A DNA stretch of 18,384 bases from Spartobacteria bacterium. Lineage in GTDB: Bacteria; Verrucomicrobiota; Verrucomicrobiae; Chthoniobacterales; UBA6821. Below the pieces are notes generated by a model. The model was not told the DNA's origin, did no database searches, and was given only the letters and a program-made list of their open reading frames with translations. The DNA lies in NCBI GenBank assembly GCA_003136515.1, contig PLEU01000065.1:992-19375 (forward strand), read 5' to 3'. Position 1 is the first letter of the stretch. Each line of letters starts with the position of its first letter. Made by a program: the position numbers and the translations under genes. Shown piece after piece: positions 1 to 8,600 of this stretch.

Positions 1-716
1 GCGTGGTGGTTGTTATGCCATCCCTCGCCCATGGCAAGCAGACCGATGAGAAAGTTATTACGGCTGGCATCTGTGGTGACAAACTCACGCCCCCCATAGG
101 TATGACAGACAGAATTCACTGCCCATGTAACATGATGATTAAGGAAGATTCGGACGGCACCACCCCAGAGAAGACCACACAAGCCACCCATTAGACCAGA
201 ATAGCAGTAGCCGATCAGAAACGGGATCAGCAGACTGAGGAGTACCCAGATGAGGAAAGTATTGCTGATGAAGACCACCAACTTGTCCTTCAGAAGGGGG
301 CCCGCGTAGCGCTCCAGATCGGGGCGGAAATCATCGAGTATCCAGCCGACATGGCCGTGAAAAAAGCTCTTCACTGGGCTGTGCGGATCTTCATCCTCGT
401 CGGAATTGGCGTGGTGCTGAATGTGGGTGGCCGCCCAATTCAGGGCTGGCCCCTGAAGTGCCATTGAGCCCAAAATCAGAAAAATCGCACGGATCCAATC
501 TGGTGCCTCAAACCCCTTGTGTGTCAGCATCCGATGGTAACCGATGGTGATTCCAAAGGCACAAAGTATATATCCCACTAGAAGCAGGGCGAGATCAATA
601 CCGGTAATCATGCGACCCCAGAGGCTGATAATCGCATAAACGGTGGACAAAAGAGGGATCCAAACCAACAGCTGCAAGACAACTTTGGCTTTTAGGGAGA
701 CGGGTCTTGTCGACAT
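1..716 (-). CDS. Membrane fatty acid desaturase (acyl-CoA/delta-9 type), C-terminus cut by window edge
   Basis: Reading down from the ATG at 716-714 gives 238 residues and no stop before the edge, so the 3' end lies outside. Visible histidine clusters: HRMLTH (about 61-66), HIQHH (98-102) and GEGWHNNHH (about 230-238). These are the three His boxes that bind the di-iron centre in membrane desaturases of the delta-9 acyl-CoA/acyl-lipid group; NSVCH before the last box is also typical. Hydrophobic stretches near residues 12-32, 42-60, 76-92 and 147-190 fit the membrane helices. An in-frame TAG at 731-729 leaves the ATG as the only sensible start. The family inserts a double bond into fatty acyl chains using O2, adjusting membrane fluidity. 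The gene starts 29 bp after the epimerase stop and is probably cotranscribed with it. The family is clear; substrate and bond position cannot be told from sequence. Confidence 0.93.
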   Translation of the reverse strand, partial: MSTRPVSLKAKVVLQLLVWIPLLSTVYAIISLWGRMITGIDLALLLVGYILCAFGITIGYHRMLTHKGFEAPDWIRAIFLILGSMALQGPALNWAATHIQHHANSDEDEDPHSPVKSFFHGHVGWILDDFRPDLERYAGPLLKDKLVVFISNTFLIWVLLSLLIPFLIGYCYSGLMGGLCGLLWGGAVRIFLNHHVTWAVNSVCHTYGGREFVTTDASRNNFLIGLLAMGEGWHNNHH

Positions 717-745
717 AGGCCGTAGAGACTACTCTTACTATGGCT

Positions 746-1633
746 TCATGCAAGAAGAGTTCCTTCGCCAACAATTTTCTGGATTGCGGAGCTGACCGAG
801 GGAAAGTGGTAGCGAAACCCCAATTCCCCGAACTTTTTAGGAATGACCCGCTGGCTGTCCAGCAGCAAATGAGATAGATCGCCAAGCACAAGACGGAGGG
901 CAAACGCAGGGGCCGGAATAATCGCCGGTCGTCGGACTGCCCGTGCAACCGCCAGTGTAAACTCTCCATTGCTAACAGGCGCGGGCATCACCGCATTGAC
1001 GGCTCCATTAATTGAGGGGTTTTTAAGGGATTCCATCACCATGGAGGCGAGATCATGGATTTCGATGCATGACATCCATTGGCGGCCCGACCCAATCTTA
1101 CCTCCCAAGCCTGCACGAAAAACGGGTTCCAGCATCTTCATGGCACCTCCTTGCTGCCCAAGTACAAATCCGATGCGCAAGAGAACAACTCGCACGCCAC
1201 ACCGTTCCGCCTTGAGGGCTTCCGCCTCCCAGTGGCGAGTGACATCGGCAAGAAACCCCTCTCCAGGAGGAGAATCTTCATCTGCAATATGGTCACCTGT
1301 ATTTCCGTAGAATCCTATTGCAGAGGCACTTACCAAAACTTTAGGCCTTGATGATGAAGCTGCGATCCCCTCAACAAGCCTCCGTGTCCCCTCGACACGG
1401 CTTTCCAGAATCCGCTTTCTCTTGGCCAGGGTCCAGAATCCAACAATCGATTCTCCAGCAAGATGAACCAGCCCTTCACAATCGGATACATCCAGGGGTT
1501 CCGTGAAGGAAAACCTTCTTCGCCCCTCTCTGTCACGACGGCTGAAGAGAATGACCTGATCTCCCTCCTCTTCGGCAGCCCTTTGCACGGCTTGACCGAT
1601 GAATCCAGAGCCCCCAGTGATGCCGATGATCAT
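746..1633 (-). CDS. TIGR01777-type NAD(P)-binding epimerase / SDR protein (YfcH-like)
   Basis: The 295-residue protein opens with a Rossmann nucleotide-binding loop, GGSGFIG at residues 7-13. It continues with the extended-SDR features seen in this family: LVHLAGESI near 55-63, SASAIGFYG near 102-110 and LRIGFVLG near 150. The C-terminal segment (about 238-290, including LVLGDLSHLLLDSQRVIPKKF) matches the DUF1731 tail that defines the TIGR01777/YfcH family. The biological substrate of this family is not established; it is usually annotated as a sugar-nucleotide epimerase. A GGAGA at 1648-1644 lies 10 bases before the ATG at 1633 and supports this start. It sits 18 bp downstream of the SMR transporter and 29 bp upstream of the desaturase on the same strand. 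Family assignment is firm, function open. Confidence 0.93.
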   Translation of the reverse strand: MIIGITGGSGFIGQAVQRAAEEEGDQVILFSRRDREGRRRFSFTEPLDVSDCEGLVHLAGESIVGFWTLAKRKRILESRVEGTRRLVEGIAASSSRPKVLVSASAIGFYGNTGDHIADEDSPPGEGFLADVTRHWEAEALKAERCGVRVVLLRIGFVLGQQGGAMKMLEPVFRAGLGGKIGSGRQWMSCIEIHDLASMVMESLKNPSINGAVNAVMPAPVSNGEFTLAVARAVRRPAIIPAPAFALRLVLGDLSHLLLDSQRVIPKKFGELGFRYHFPSVSSAIQKIVGEGTLLA

Positions 1634-1651
1634 GCCGTAAGTGTCTCCATG

Positions 1652-1984
1652 CTAATGTGCCGCTGTTTTGGAAAAGAGATTTAGGACAATGGTTCCTGCA
1701 ATGATCAGTGCAATTCCAAGTATGCCTGGAAGATCGAGCTGCTGCTTGTAATGAAGCCAGCCCACGAACGCGACAAGGGCGGTTCCCACTCCGGACCAGA
1801 TGGCGTAGGCCACTCCCAGAGGAATCGTCCTAAGGGTCATTGAGAGGCATGTAAAGGCCACTCCGTAACCAATCACGACGATGAGGGAGGGAAGCGGGCG
1901 AGTGAAACCCTCCGATGCCTTGAGGGCGGAAGTGGCGATCACTTCTGCGGTTATCGCGATAAACAGAATGAGAAAAGTTTTCAT
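1652..1984 (-). CDS. emrE: Small multidrug resistance (SMR) transporter, EmrE/Qac subgroup
   Basis: I take the ATG at 1984, giving 110 residues, the same length as E. coli EmrE. The open frame extends upstream to 2083, but that segment overlaps the amidase gene and is not part of the SMR fold. Four hydrophobic helices are visible. The residues that define the Qac subgroup are at the expected numbers: Glu14 (coupled proton/drug site), Tyr40 and Trp63, with AYAIWSGVG in helix 3 and QLDLPGILGIALI leading into helix 4. The family forms inner-membrane dimers that export quaternary ammonium compounds and other lipophilic cations in exchange for protons. The start lies 4 bp after the amidase stop, with a GGA about nine bases upstream, suggesting coupled expression. 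The guanidinium-exporter (SugE/Gdx) subgroup is the alternative, but the helix 3 and 4 sequences fit EmrE better. Confidence 0.93.
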   Translation of the reverse strand: MKTFLILFIAITAEVIATSALKASEGFTRPLPSLIVVIGYGVAFTCLSMTLRTIPLGVAYAIWSGVGTALVAFVGWLHYKQQLDLPGILGIALIIAGTIVLNLFSKTAAH

Positions 1985-1988
1985 CGAT

Positions 1989-3173
1989 TTAATCCGGTTT
2001 GCCGAATGTGGCATGAAGCCAGGCGTAAGGGAAACGGTCACCTGGGCAGTCGGTAGGCCTGGGATTGATCTCCTTGTGGGCATAAACGATGGACTGTCTC
2101 CCCTGAACCTTGCCTACACGAACGCGCAGATAGCGAATCAGTTCCTCCAACGCACCGATCTGAGACTTTGTCGGGAGATCGCGGTTAAAATCACCGACGA
2201 GGCAGATCCCGAGTGAAATATCATTAAGATAGTCGCTGGCAACGTGTCCCCCGTTCAACTGCGCTGTCCAGCGATGCCCGATCTCGATCTCTCCATCACC
2301 AGAACCATGCCCGTCGCCGATAACAAAATGATAGGCGAGTCCGTTTTTCATGTGGCGCACCCTCCGATGATAGATGTCAAAGACACGGGCGTTTCCTTCA
2401 CGTGTGCCACTGTTGTGGACAATGATGTACTTCCATCGCCCTCTTTTCACAGGAGCACGGTCGATGGCTGCACGCACGGAGGCACTCAGGTAGTTGTAGT
2501 TCTGACGAGAACCAAAGATCCAGCCTAGGGGATTCCAGCTAGATGAAGGAGGGGCCGGGAGCGGCTCCATCCCCTGATCGGCCTCGGCACCTGATTTTGA
2601 AATGGTGATCGGGGCGGAAGGATTCTCTCCGTGGGGCAGCGATGAATCGGGCAGCAGTGTTGCAGAGGAAACTGATGGGAGTGTCGTCGCCGGTGCTGGC
2701 TCTGCATGAACTGTCATTTCCGCGACTGCAGGAGACCCGGGTATCGAATGCCCTCCTTGTGATGAAGCGAGATGGGATGCTTGTAGAGCGGGTAATTGTA
2801 CCGGAACTGCCGCCGTTTCCTGCGGTGACTCCGATGCAGGAGAGGGTGATGAGACCTGAAGGACAGCCTTGTGTGAAACAGCCGAGGCCCCTTCATGAGA
2901 AGCGGAATGCTTCAAATAATGTTTTTTCCGGTGAATGGTATGAGGTGTTGGCGACGGGTGAGCAGCGTGATGCTTATGACTGCCAGATTTGGGCGCGCCT
3001 TTCATTTCCTCCGTTCTGGATGCCTCCTCAGGGGACAAGGTCGCGGTTGCCTGACTATTAAGAAACAACTCCCTCTTTTGTGCGTCACTCATTTCTGCAT
3101 GGAGCAGGGACATCGTCCAACCAGCAAATACTGGCAGAAGAAGAAAACGCAGGGATGCTGGTGAGCAGATCAC
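1989..3173 (-). CDS. Secreted N-acetylmuramoyl-L-alanine amidase (Amidase_2/PGRP fold) with His-rich linker
   Basis: The protein has 394 residues. It starts with a hydrophobic signal segment (about 8-26, ending SLLHA) and then a long low-complexity region rich in Ser, Pro, Ala and His (about 45-215), with histidines concentrated at 65-100. The C-terminal catalytic domain (about 245-390) has the zinc-ligand pattern of Amidase_2/PGRP enzymes: His253 in IIVHNSG, His366 in AHKEIN and Cys376 in DCPGDRF, plus AYHFVIG. Such enzymes cleave the bond between N-acetylmuramate and L-Ala in peptidoglycan. The start is a GTG preceded immediately by an in-frame TAA, so no earlier start exists. The purine run AAGGGG touches it directly, which is poor spacing, and a later start at Met21 would lose the signal peptide. 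The gene lies 30 bp after truA and 4 bp before the SMR gene. The enzyme class is well supported; the role in growth, division or recycling is not. Confidence 0.88.
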   Translation of the reverse strand: MICSPASLRFLLLPVFAGWTMSLLHAEMSDAQKRELFLNSQATATLSPEEASRTEEMKGAPKSGSHKHHAAHPSPTPHTIHRKKHYLKHSASHEGASAVSHKAVLQVSSPSPASESPQETAAVPVQLPALQASHLASSQGGHSIPGSPAVAEMTVHAEPAPATTLPSVSSATLLPDSSLPHGENPSAPITISKSGAEADQGMEPLPAPPSSSWNPLGWIFGSRQNYNYLSASVRAAIDRAPVKRGRWKYIIVHNSGTREGNARVFDIYHRRVRHMKNGLAYHFVIGDGHGSGDGEIEIGHRWTAQLNGGHVASDYLNDISLGICLVGDFNRDLPTKSQIGALEELIRYLRVRVGKVQGRQSIVYAHKEINPRPTDCPGDRFPYAWLHATFGKPD

Positions 3174-3203
3174 CCCTTAAGGCTACCAGCAGCAGATTGG
3201 CGT

Positions 3204-4043
3204 TCAAGAGGATGCGGCTTCGTAAACGACCTCATTTTTCGAAGTTTTCCGATAAAGTGCCCTGACCATGGTAAGTCCCTCGGCAGGAGCCATCCAGGGC
3301 GTCGGCCAGGGCTTCCCGTCGGCAAGGCGTCGCCGGAAGGCCTCTACGGTATCCCTCTCCTGCGCAACGCGCACCATTCCGCCGACAATCATCCTCACCA
3401 TGCGGTAGAGAAATCCATCTCCCTCCAGCGTTACCCTCAGCGCGGGGCCACGTTCCTGAAAAATCACGCTGAAAAGAGAGCGTACCGTCTCCTCAGGAAG
3501 CGATCCGGAATTAGCACAGAAACCCCTGAAATCATGCCTTCCCTGAATCATCCCGGCCAATTCCCTGATAGCTGAGCGGTTGAGAGGACCATAGAGATGC
3601 CAGACTCTTTTGTAGAGATGAGGTGGCAGTACCGGAGCATGCCAAAGGTCGTAGCGATAAATTTTCCCCGATGAGGAAAAGCGGGCATGGAAATTCGCGG
3701 AGGTACGAGTTACCCGCAGCACCCGTAACCGGGGGGGGATTTCAGCGTTTAACGCTCCCACCCAGCGTCCGGGCTGCCGCATTCTGCCAAGCTGCTCAAA
3801 GCGTTCCGCCGGAATCTCAATATGAGCTGTCTGTGCCAGTGCATGAACTCCCGCGTCGGTGCGGCCGGAACCGTGAACGGTGACCCGCTTCCCGACAATT
3901 TCAGCTACCGCCGCCTCCAGGACGTCCTGCACCGTGCCTCCTCCGGGTTGACTTTGCCATCCCCGGAAAGCCGTGCCGTCATAGGCAACTACCAACCGGA
4001 GTTTGATGGGGTTTTGCTTCAATCTGATTTTGCTCACAACCAT
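3204..4043 (-). CDS. truA: tRNA pseudouridine(38-40) synthase TruA
   Basis: This 279-residue protein contains the TruA core LRLVVAYDGTAFRGWQSQP near residues 15-33 and the catalytic motif GSGRTDAGVHA, with the nucleophilic aspartate at Asp63. RFSSSGKIYRYDLWH and FLYRMVRMIVGGMVRV follow in the expected order. The enzyme isomerises uridines 38-40 in the anticodon arm of tRNAs in the cytoplasm. The start codon overlaps the ruvX stop in TAATG, so the two genes are probably translationally coupled. A short non-conserved leader of about 14 residues precedes the usual N-terminus, so a slightly later start is possible, but the overlap favours this one. Confidence 0.97.
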   Translation of the reverse strand: MVVSKIRLKQNPIKLRLVVAYDGTAFRGWQSQPGGGTVQDVLEAAVAEIVGKRVTVHGSGRTDAGVHALAQTAHIEIPAERFEQLGRMRQPGRWVGALNAEIPPRLRVLRVTRTSANFHARFSSSGKIYRYDLWHAPVLPPHLYKRVWHLYGPLNRSAIRELAGMIQGRHDFRGFCANSGSLPEETVRSLFSVIFQERGPALRVTLEGDGFLYRMVRMIVGGMVRVAQERDTVEAFRRRLADGKPWPTPWMAPAEGLTMVRALYRKTSKNEVVYEAASS

Positions 4044-4474
4044 TATCCATTCGCATCAAGCCAATCCTGCAGTATTTGAACGGCTGCAACTTGATCTATC
4101 ACCCTGCGCTGTTCCCTGCTATTGCGCCCGGCTTCCTGAAGCCGCTTGGTGGCGGCGGCTGTAGTGAGGCGTTCATCCCATAGGACAACCCGGGCGAGGG
4201 TCAACGGGGCGAGGGCTGCAGCAAGGGCGCGACTTTTTTCGGCCGAAATCCCGTATGTCCCGTTCATGTTGCGTGGCAATCCGATCACGATGACTTGAGA
4301 CTCCTTTTCCGCGGCGACTGCGGCGATTTCCTCCAGACTCTTCGGGCCAGCTTTAAGTGTCTGCAGGGGATGGGCCATAAAGCCAATATCATCGCTCAGG
4401 GCGAGACCGATCCTAACCGAGCCGGGGTCAATCCCTAATGCTCTGATGCGAAAATCGGGTTTCATCCCTTTCAT
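4043..4474 (-). CDS. ruvX: RuvX/YqgF family pre-16S rRNA nuclease (Holliday-junction-resolvase-like)
   Basis: The 143-residue protein is the usual size for the family and shows its acidic RNase-H-like motifs: LGIDPGSVRIGLALSD near residues 13-28 (Asp16), VIVIGLPRNMNG in the middle, WDERLTT and, near the end, RRVIDQVAAVQIL. YqgF proteins are implicated in trimming the 5' end of 16S rRNA; the Holliday-junction role rests mainly on fold similarity. The first ATG at 4474 is four bases after a GAGG. A second ATG nine bases further on is a possible alternative but has worse spacing. It is the first gene of the minus-strand run, head to head with the small gene starting near 4549/4582. Confidence 0.95.
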   Translation of the reverse strand: MKGMKPDFRIRALGIDPGSVRIGLALSDDIGFMAHPLQTLKAGPKSLEEIAAVAAEKESQVIVIGLPRNMNGTYGISAEKSRALAAALAPLTLARVVLWDERLTTAAATKRLQEAGRNSREQRRVIDQVAAVQILQDWLDANG

Positions 4475-4548
4475 ACCACCTCAGCCGTTCACGGGAGGCA
4501 AGGCGAGTTCGTGAAAGGATGTATGATTTTTAGCGGTTTCCATGTTGC

Positions 4549-4881
4549 GTGAAGGCGTGCAGACGGGTAGTGGTGCGTTGTATGTCACAACTTTCCCTCA
4601 ATAAATTTTCAGAAAATCTTCCCGTGAGCGGTACGATAGGTCTAACGCAGGCTGCGACCGGTCTAGGTCTCGGACTCCTAGTGGCCGACAGGCTCTCCAG
4701 CACCGCTCGAAGACGTACAGGAAGCGTGCTGCTCATCGCGGGAGCTCTGGCCTTGGCACCGGTGATCGCCAGCGTGATTACCCGAGTACGGAACCGCCCC
4801 AATTCTTCCAGCAGAGCCCGCCGTCACTTGGAATCAATCCGGGATGACGTCGGATTCCACGACTCCGAACATTCTTTCTAG
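4549..4881 (+). CDS. Small hypothetical two-helix membrane protein
   Basis: I do not recognise this 110-residue protein. It has two hydrophobic segments: about 29-47, which is glycine-rich (LTQAATGLGLGLLVADRL), and about 57-78 (SVLLIAGALALAPVIASVIT). A short basic turn (STARRRTG) joins them, and the C-terminal tail is charged, ending in acidic and His residues. The first possible start is the GTG at 4549; the ATG at 4582 would give 99 residues without losing either helix and may be the true start. Neither has a clear Shine-Dalgarno. The stop at 4879-4881 overlaps an ATG in another frame (4844) that may belong to maf. The hydrophobic pattern and a long open frame between two divergent units favour a real gene; function unknown. 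Confidence 0.55.
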   Translation: MKACRRVVVRCMSQLSLNKFSENLPVSGTIGLTQAATGLGLGLLVADRLSSTARRRTGSVLLIAGALALAPVIASVITRVRNRPNSSSRARRHLESIRDDVGFHDSEHSF

Positions 4882-4886
4882 TAACG

Positions 4887-5483
4887 CTGAAAAAGGGCCT
4901 CGCTCCACGCCGACTTGTTCTGGCCTCCTCCTCCCCTCGTCGCAGGGATCTGCTGGAGGCATCAGGGTTTGATGTTGTGATCCGTCCTGCGGGTGTGGCA
5001 GAAATCGCAGGGGGGCTTTCGCCCCGCGAGCTGGTGATGGCCAATGCGGAACTCAAGGCCAGATCAGTGGCCTCCACCCTACGCGGGGAACTGGTGCTCG
5101 GTGCCGATACGATCGTAGTGCTCGACGGCGAGATTCTCGGGAAGCCGCGCGATCTTCCCCACGCGAGAGAGATGCTTGGGCGCCTTGGAGGGCGTGTCCA
5201 TGAGGTCCTAACCGGCGTATGTCTGTTGCGGGGTGGGACGATGGCACGATGCCGCTTTGTGGAATCGACTCGCGTGGCCTTCCGTCCACTGGATAATGAG
5301 CAGATCGTCAGTTATCTCGCCGAAATCGATCCTCTTGACAAGGCAGGCTCTTATGCAGCCCAGGAAGACAGGGGGCGGCTGATCGAACAGATCGAGGGCT
5401 CGTTGGAAAATGTCATTGGTTTGCCTGTGGCCAGGGTCATTGCAGCCATTGAAACGCACTTCCCAGAACCTCCGGCCGGCTGA
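4887..5483 (+). CDS. maf: Maf/YhdE-family nucleoside triphosphate pyrophosphatase, 5' end uncertain
   Basis: The frame from about 4911 to 5483 encodes a complete Maf domain: RLVLASSSPRRRDLLEASGF at the N-terminus, GADTIVVLDGEILGKP with the catalytic aspartate, REMLGRLGGRVHEVLTGV, DPLDKAGSYAAQ and EGSLENVIGLP. Maf enzymes hydrolyse dTTP, UTP or modified nucleotides to monophosphates and limit their misincorporation. No ATG, GTG or TTG precedes the domain in its own frame; the in-frame stop is at 4845-4847 and the best in-frame candidate is a CTG at 4887 (198 residues). An ATG at 4844 in a different frame would join the domain exactly if one base of the A5 run (4890-4894) were absent. Start codon, sequencing error or real frameshift are therefore open. 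Domain identity is certain. Confidence 0.85.
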   Translation: MKKGLAPRRLVLASSSPRRRDLLEASGFDVVIRPAGVAEIAGGLSPRELVMANAELKARSVASTLRGELVLGADTIVVLDGEILGKPRDLPHAREMLGRLGGRVHEVLTGVCLLRGGTMARCRFVESTRVAFRPLDNEQIVSYLAEIDPLDKAGSYAAQEDRGRLIEQIEGSLENVIGLPVARVIAAIETHFPEPPAG

Positions 5484-5552
5484 GTGCAAGTCGCGGGTCT
5501 CTGTAACTCCTCGCAATCCGACTCGAGGTAACTCATTAGTCAGCCTCTTAGA

Positions 5553-5566
5553 AAACAGTTCTGTTT
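5553..5566. repeat. Short inverted repeat AAACAG-TT-CTGTTT upstream of the polysaccharide synthase gene
   Basis: A perfect 6-bp dyad with a 2-base centre lies in the 150-bp gap between maf and the GH18-CE4-GT2 gene, 68 bp before its GTG. The loop is too small for a stable hairpin and no T run follows, so it is not a terminator. A dimeric regulator site is conceivable, but there is no supporting second copy, and a short dyad like this can arise by chance. Confidence 0.25.
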
Positions 5567-5633
5567 GGCGGGACGTGCACATGGTGCTACTAACTTGGAA
5601 TGATTCGTATTTTCTCCCGGATTCAGCACGCCT

Positions 5634-8600
5634 GTGAGTCCTGAGCACGAAAAGACTGTTTTTGCCGATCCACGCGGTATCCGTCGCCGAGCCCTGCAGA
5701 TCAGTGTCGTCACAGGCACTGTTCTTCTGCTGAGTGCCATGGGTTATTTTATCTGGTGCCTGCTGATCGTACCTCAGCTGCGGCTTCCCGCGATCGTCCG
5801 CGATTATCACGCGAAGATCCGGGCGCTGCCCCCGGCAAAAATTCCCCCGCCGGACGCCAAGGAAAACTGGCAGAGGATTCTCTCCAGTAATGGCAAGGAA
5901 TTACCATCACATCCACCGCGTTCGGAATCAACCAATGTGGTGCTCGGCTACGCCTCCGCAGATGACGCATCCTCACTCAACTCGCTGGAACGACACTCGG
6001 ATCAGCTCACGCATGTGGCCTCCGACTGGTTCAACATCACTGGAGTGGAGGGAACACTGCTGGAAGAACCGGATGATAAGACCCGCCTGTTATGCGTCCG
6101 CAAAGGTTTGGGCTTCCTACCCATTCTCCGCAATCTTGACGGCAATACATGGCAGCCCGAAGCCGTGGAGGAACTGGCCCGATCCTCACCGCAGGAACGT
6201 TCCCTCTTTCTGGACAAATTGATGAGTCGCATGCCCCCCGGCTCGACGGGATTGCTGGTTGAATGGAGCGAACTCGACCCTACCTACAAGCACGAAACCA
6301 CGGAACTGATCAAGGAGCTGGGGGATCATCTTCATGCCATCAACAAGGAGCTTTGGTTCACCGTTCCGACCGGCAACGATTTCGACTCATTCGATCTGGA
6401 TGCCGTTACAGATTCGGCGGACAGGCTCGTGGCGGTGCTCTACGATCAGAATTCCGATCCTGATGATCCCGGACCACTAGCTGATAGCTCCTGGTTCCAA
6501 GGCTGGCTCAAGACGCTGATGTCTTATGGTGACCCTGATCAATGGGTCATCGGACTAGGAACCTATGGGTATGACTGGCGCAAAGACAACCACACTGTGC
6601 AGACACTCAGTTACGCCGATGTCATGGCGCGGGCCGCTCAGGCCGAGGTTGATCCCACACTGGTGGATTCTTCACATGATTCCCCCCATTTTGATTATCA
6701 AGAAGGGGAAGATCAAAATGAGGACCACGAGGTTTGGTTTCTCGACGCAGTTAGTTTCTTCAATGAAAGGCAAGAAGCGACAGCCTTTCATCCTGGGGGA
6801 ATCGCCCTTTACAAGCTGGGTATCGAGGATCCTGCCATCTGGGATCTGCTTAAATCTGATGCCACTAATGCACTTGACAGTAGTGGGCTGGCGGCCCTTT
6901 CCACAATCTCATTGGACGAACAAATCGCCTCCACGGGCAGTGGCGATTTTATCACCGTGGGGGAAGATCCCCGCCCTGGAGGACGGGCGATGACCAATAC
7001 CCCCCAAGGGCAACTCTTCGAACGCTACACCAATTTCCCGATTCCACCAAATATCACTAGGCAAGGCGATGCGGGAGCACACAAGGTGGCTCTGACTTTC
7101 GATGACGGCCCAGATCCGACATGGACACCAAAAATTCTGAAAATTCTTAAGGAAAAGAATGTCCCCGCGACGTTCTTTGTCCTTGGTTCCCAGGTTCAGC
7201 AGTATCCCGACTTGCTTGAGCGAATTGCCCGGGAGGGCTTCGAGGTCGGCAACCACACCTATACTCACCAGAACATCGCAGAAGAGAGCGATGAGCAGAT
7301 CGAACTCGAACTTAATGCCACAACCCGACTGATCGAAGCCGTGACAGGGCACTCCACCGCCTATTTCCGCCCACCGTTCGGCATCGATGGAACGCCGACG
7401 GATCCTACGGAAATCAGGGCCCTACGCGTTGTTCGCGATCTAGGCTACCTAACCGTGGCTGAGTCAATTGATACCAGCGACTGGGAACGTCCCGATCCAT
7501 CCGTCATCCTCCAGCGGGTTAAGACTCAACGCGCCGCGGGGGGCTCCGTGATCCTGATGCATGACAGCGGCGGTGTTCGTTCCTCAACGGTAAAGGCACT
7601 CCCGGAAATCATCGACTATTTACAACGGCGTGGTGACACCATTGTCCCCCTCTCGGAGCTCATTGATTTGCCCCGCGACACGGTAATGCCTCCGCTTCGG
7701 GAACAGGATCAGCCACTCACGGCACGCTATGTCTACGGAGGATTTGCCGTGATGCGTTTCCTTGAAAACACTGCCTGGACACTTCTAATGGTGGTAACTT
7801 TGCTAGCGTTGCTAAGAGTCACGTTTCTCGGAATCTGCGCTTTCCGTCATCGCGGAAGAGAAAAACCGCATGCGGCTTCGGAGGCTCACCCCTTCCCTGC
7901 GATCAGCATCCTTATAGCGGCCTACAATGAGGAAAGGGTCATCGCTTCCACCATCCAGCATCTCTTGGAATCAGACTATTCGGCACCGCTAGAAATCGTG
8001 GTTGTAGATGACGGATCGGGGGATCAGACGGCCACGGTGGTTGAGGCCATAGCAACCAAGGATCATCGCGTTAAATTCATACGCCAGGCCAATGGAGGAA
8101 AATCCTCGGCACTTAACCGAGCAATCAAGGAAGCTCGAAATGACACCTTTGTCATGATTGACGCAGACACCATGGTGGCCCCGGATGGGCTCAGACAACT
8201 TGTTGCACCTTTGTGCGATCCATTGGTGGGGGCTGTCTCTGGTGCCATTCGTGTCGGCAACACCCGTCGCTGGCTTGGTAAATTTCAGGATCTGGAATAT
8301 GTCGCCGCCTTTGAAATCGACCGCAGGGCTCAGGATTTTCTTGGTTGCATCATAGTGGCTCCAGGTGCGCTCAGCGCCTTTCGCAGGGAGGCCGTGGAAC
8401 AGGCCGGGGCCCTCACCAACGATACCCTGGCCGAGGATACCGATCTGACCTTGCAACTCCATCGCCTTGGCTGGAAAGTGGTCTTTGCTTCCAAGGCTTT
8501 CGCTGATACCGAAGCCCCAGAGCACATCAGGGCACTTCTCTCCCAGCGTTTCCGCTGGGCTTATGGAACTCTCCAATGCCTCTGGAAGCACGGTGAAATG

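Noticed and set aside
595..969. 124-residue minus-strand frame overlapping the epimerase and desaturase genes
   Set aside because: It is an out-of-frame shadow: its protein matches no family, while the desaturase and epimerase frames carry clear motifs.
1985..2083. Upstream extension of the SMR transporter frame
   Set aside because: It overlaps the amidase C-terminal coding region, and the ATG at 1984 gives exactly the EmrE length with Glu14 in place.
4511..4552. Possible 13-codon leader peptide (GTG at 4511 to TGA) after GGGAGG
   Set aside because: SD spacing of 12 is poor, there is no attenuator structure or codon theme, and short frames like this are common by chance.
5509..5528. CCTCG...CGAGG hairpin after maf as a terminator
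   Set aside because: Only 5 bp of stem with a 10-base loop and no T run after it.
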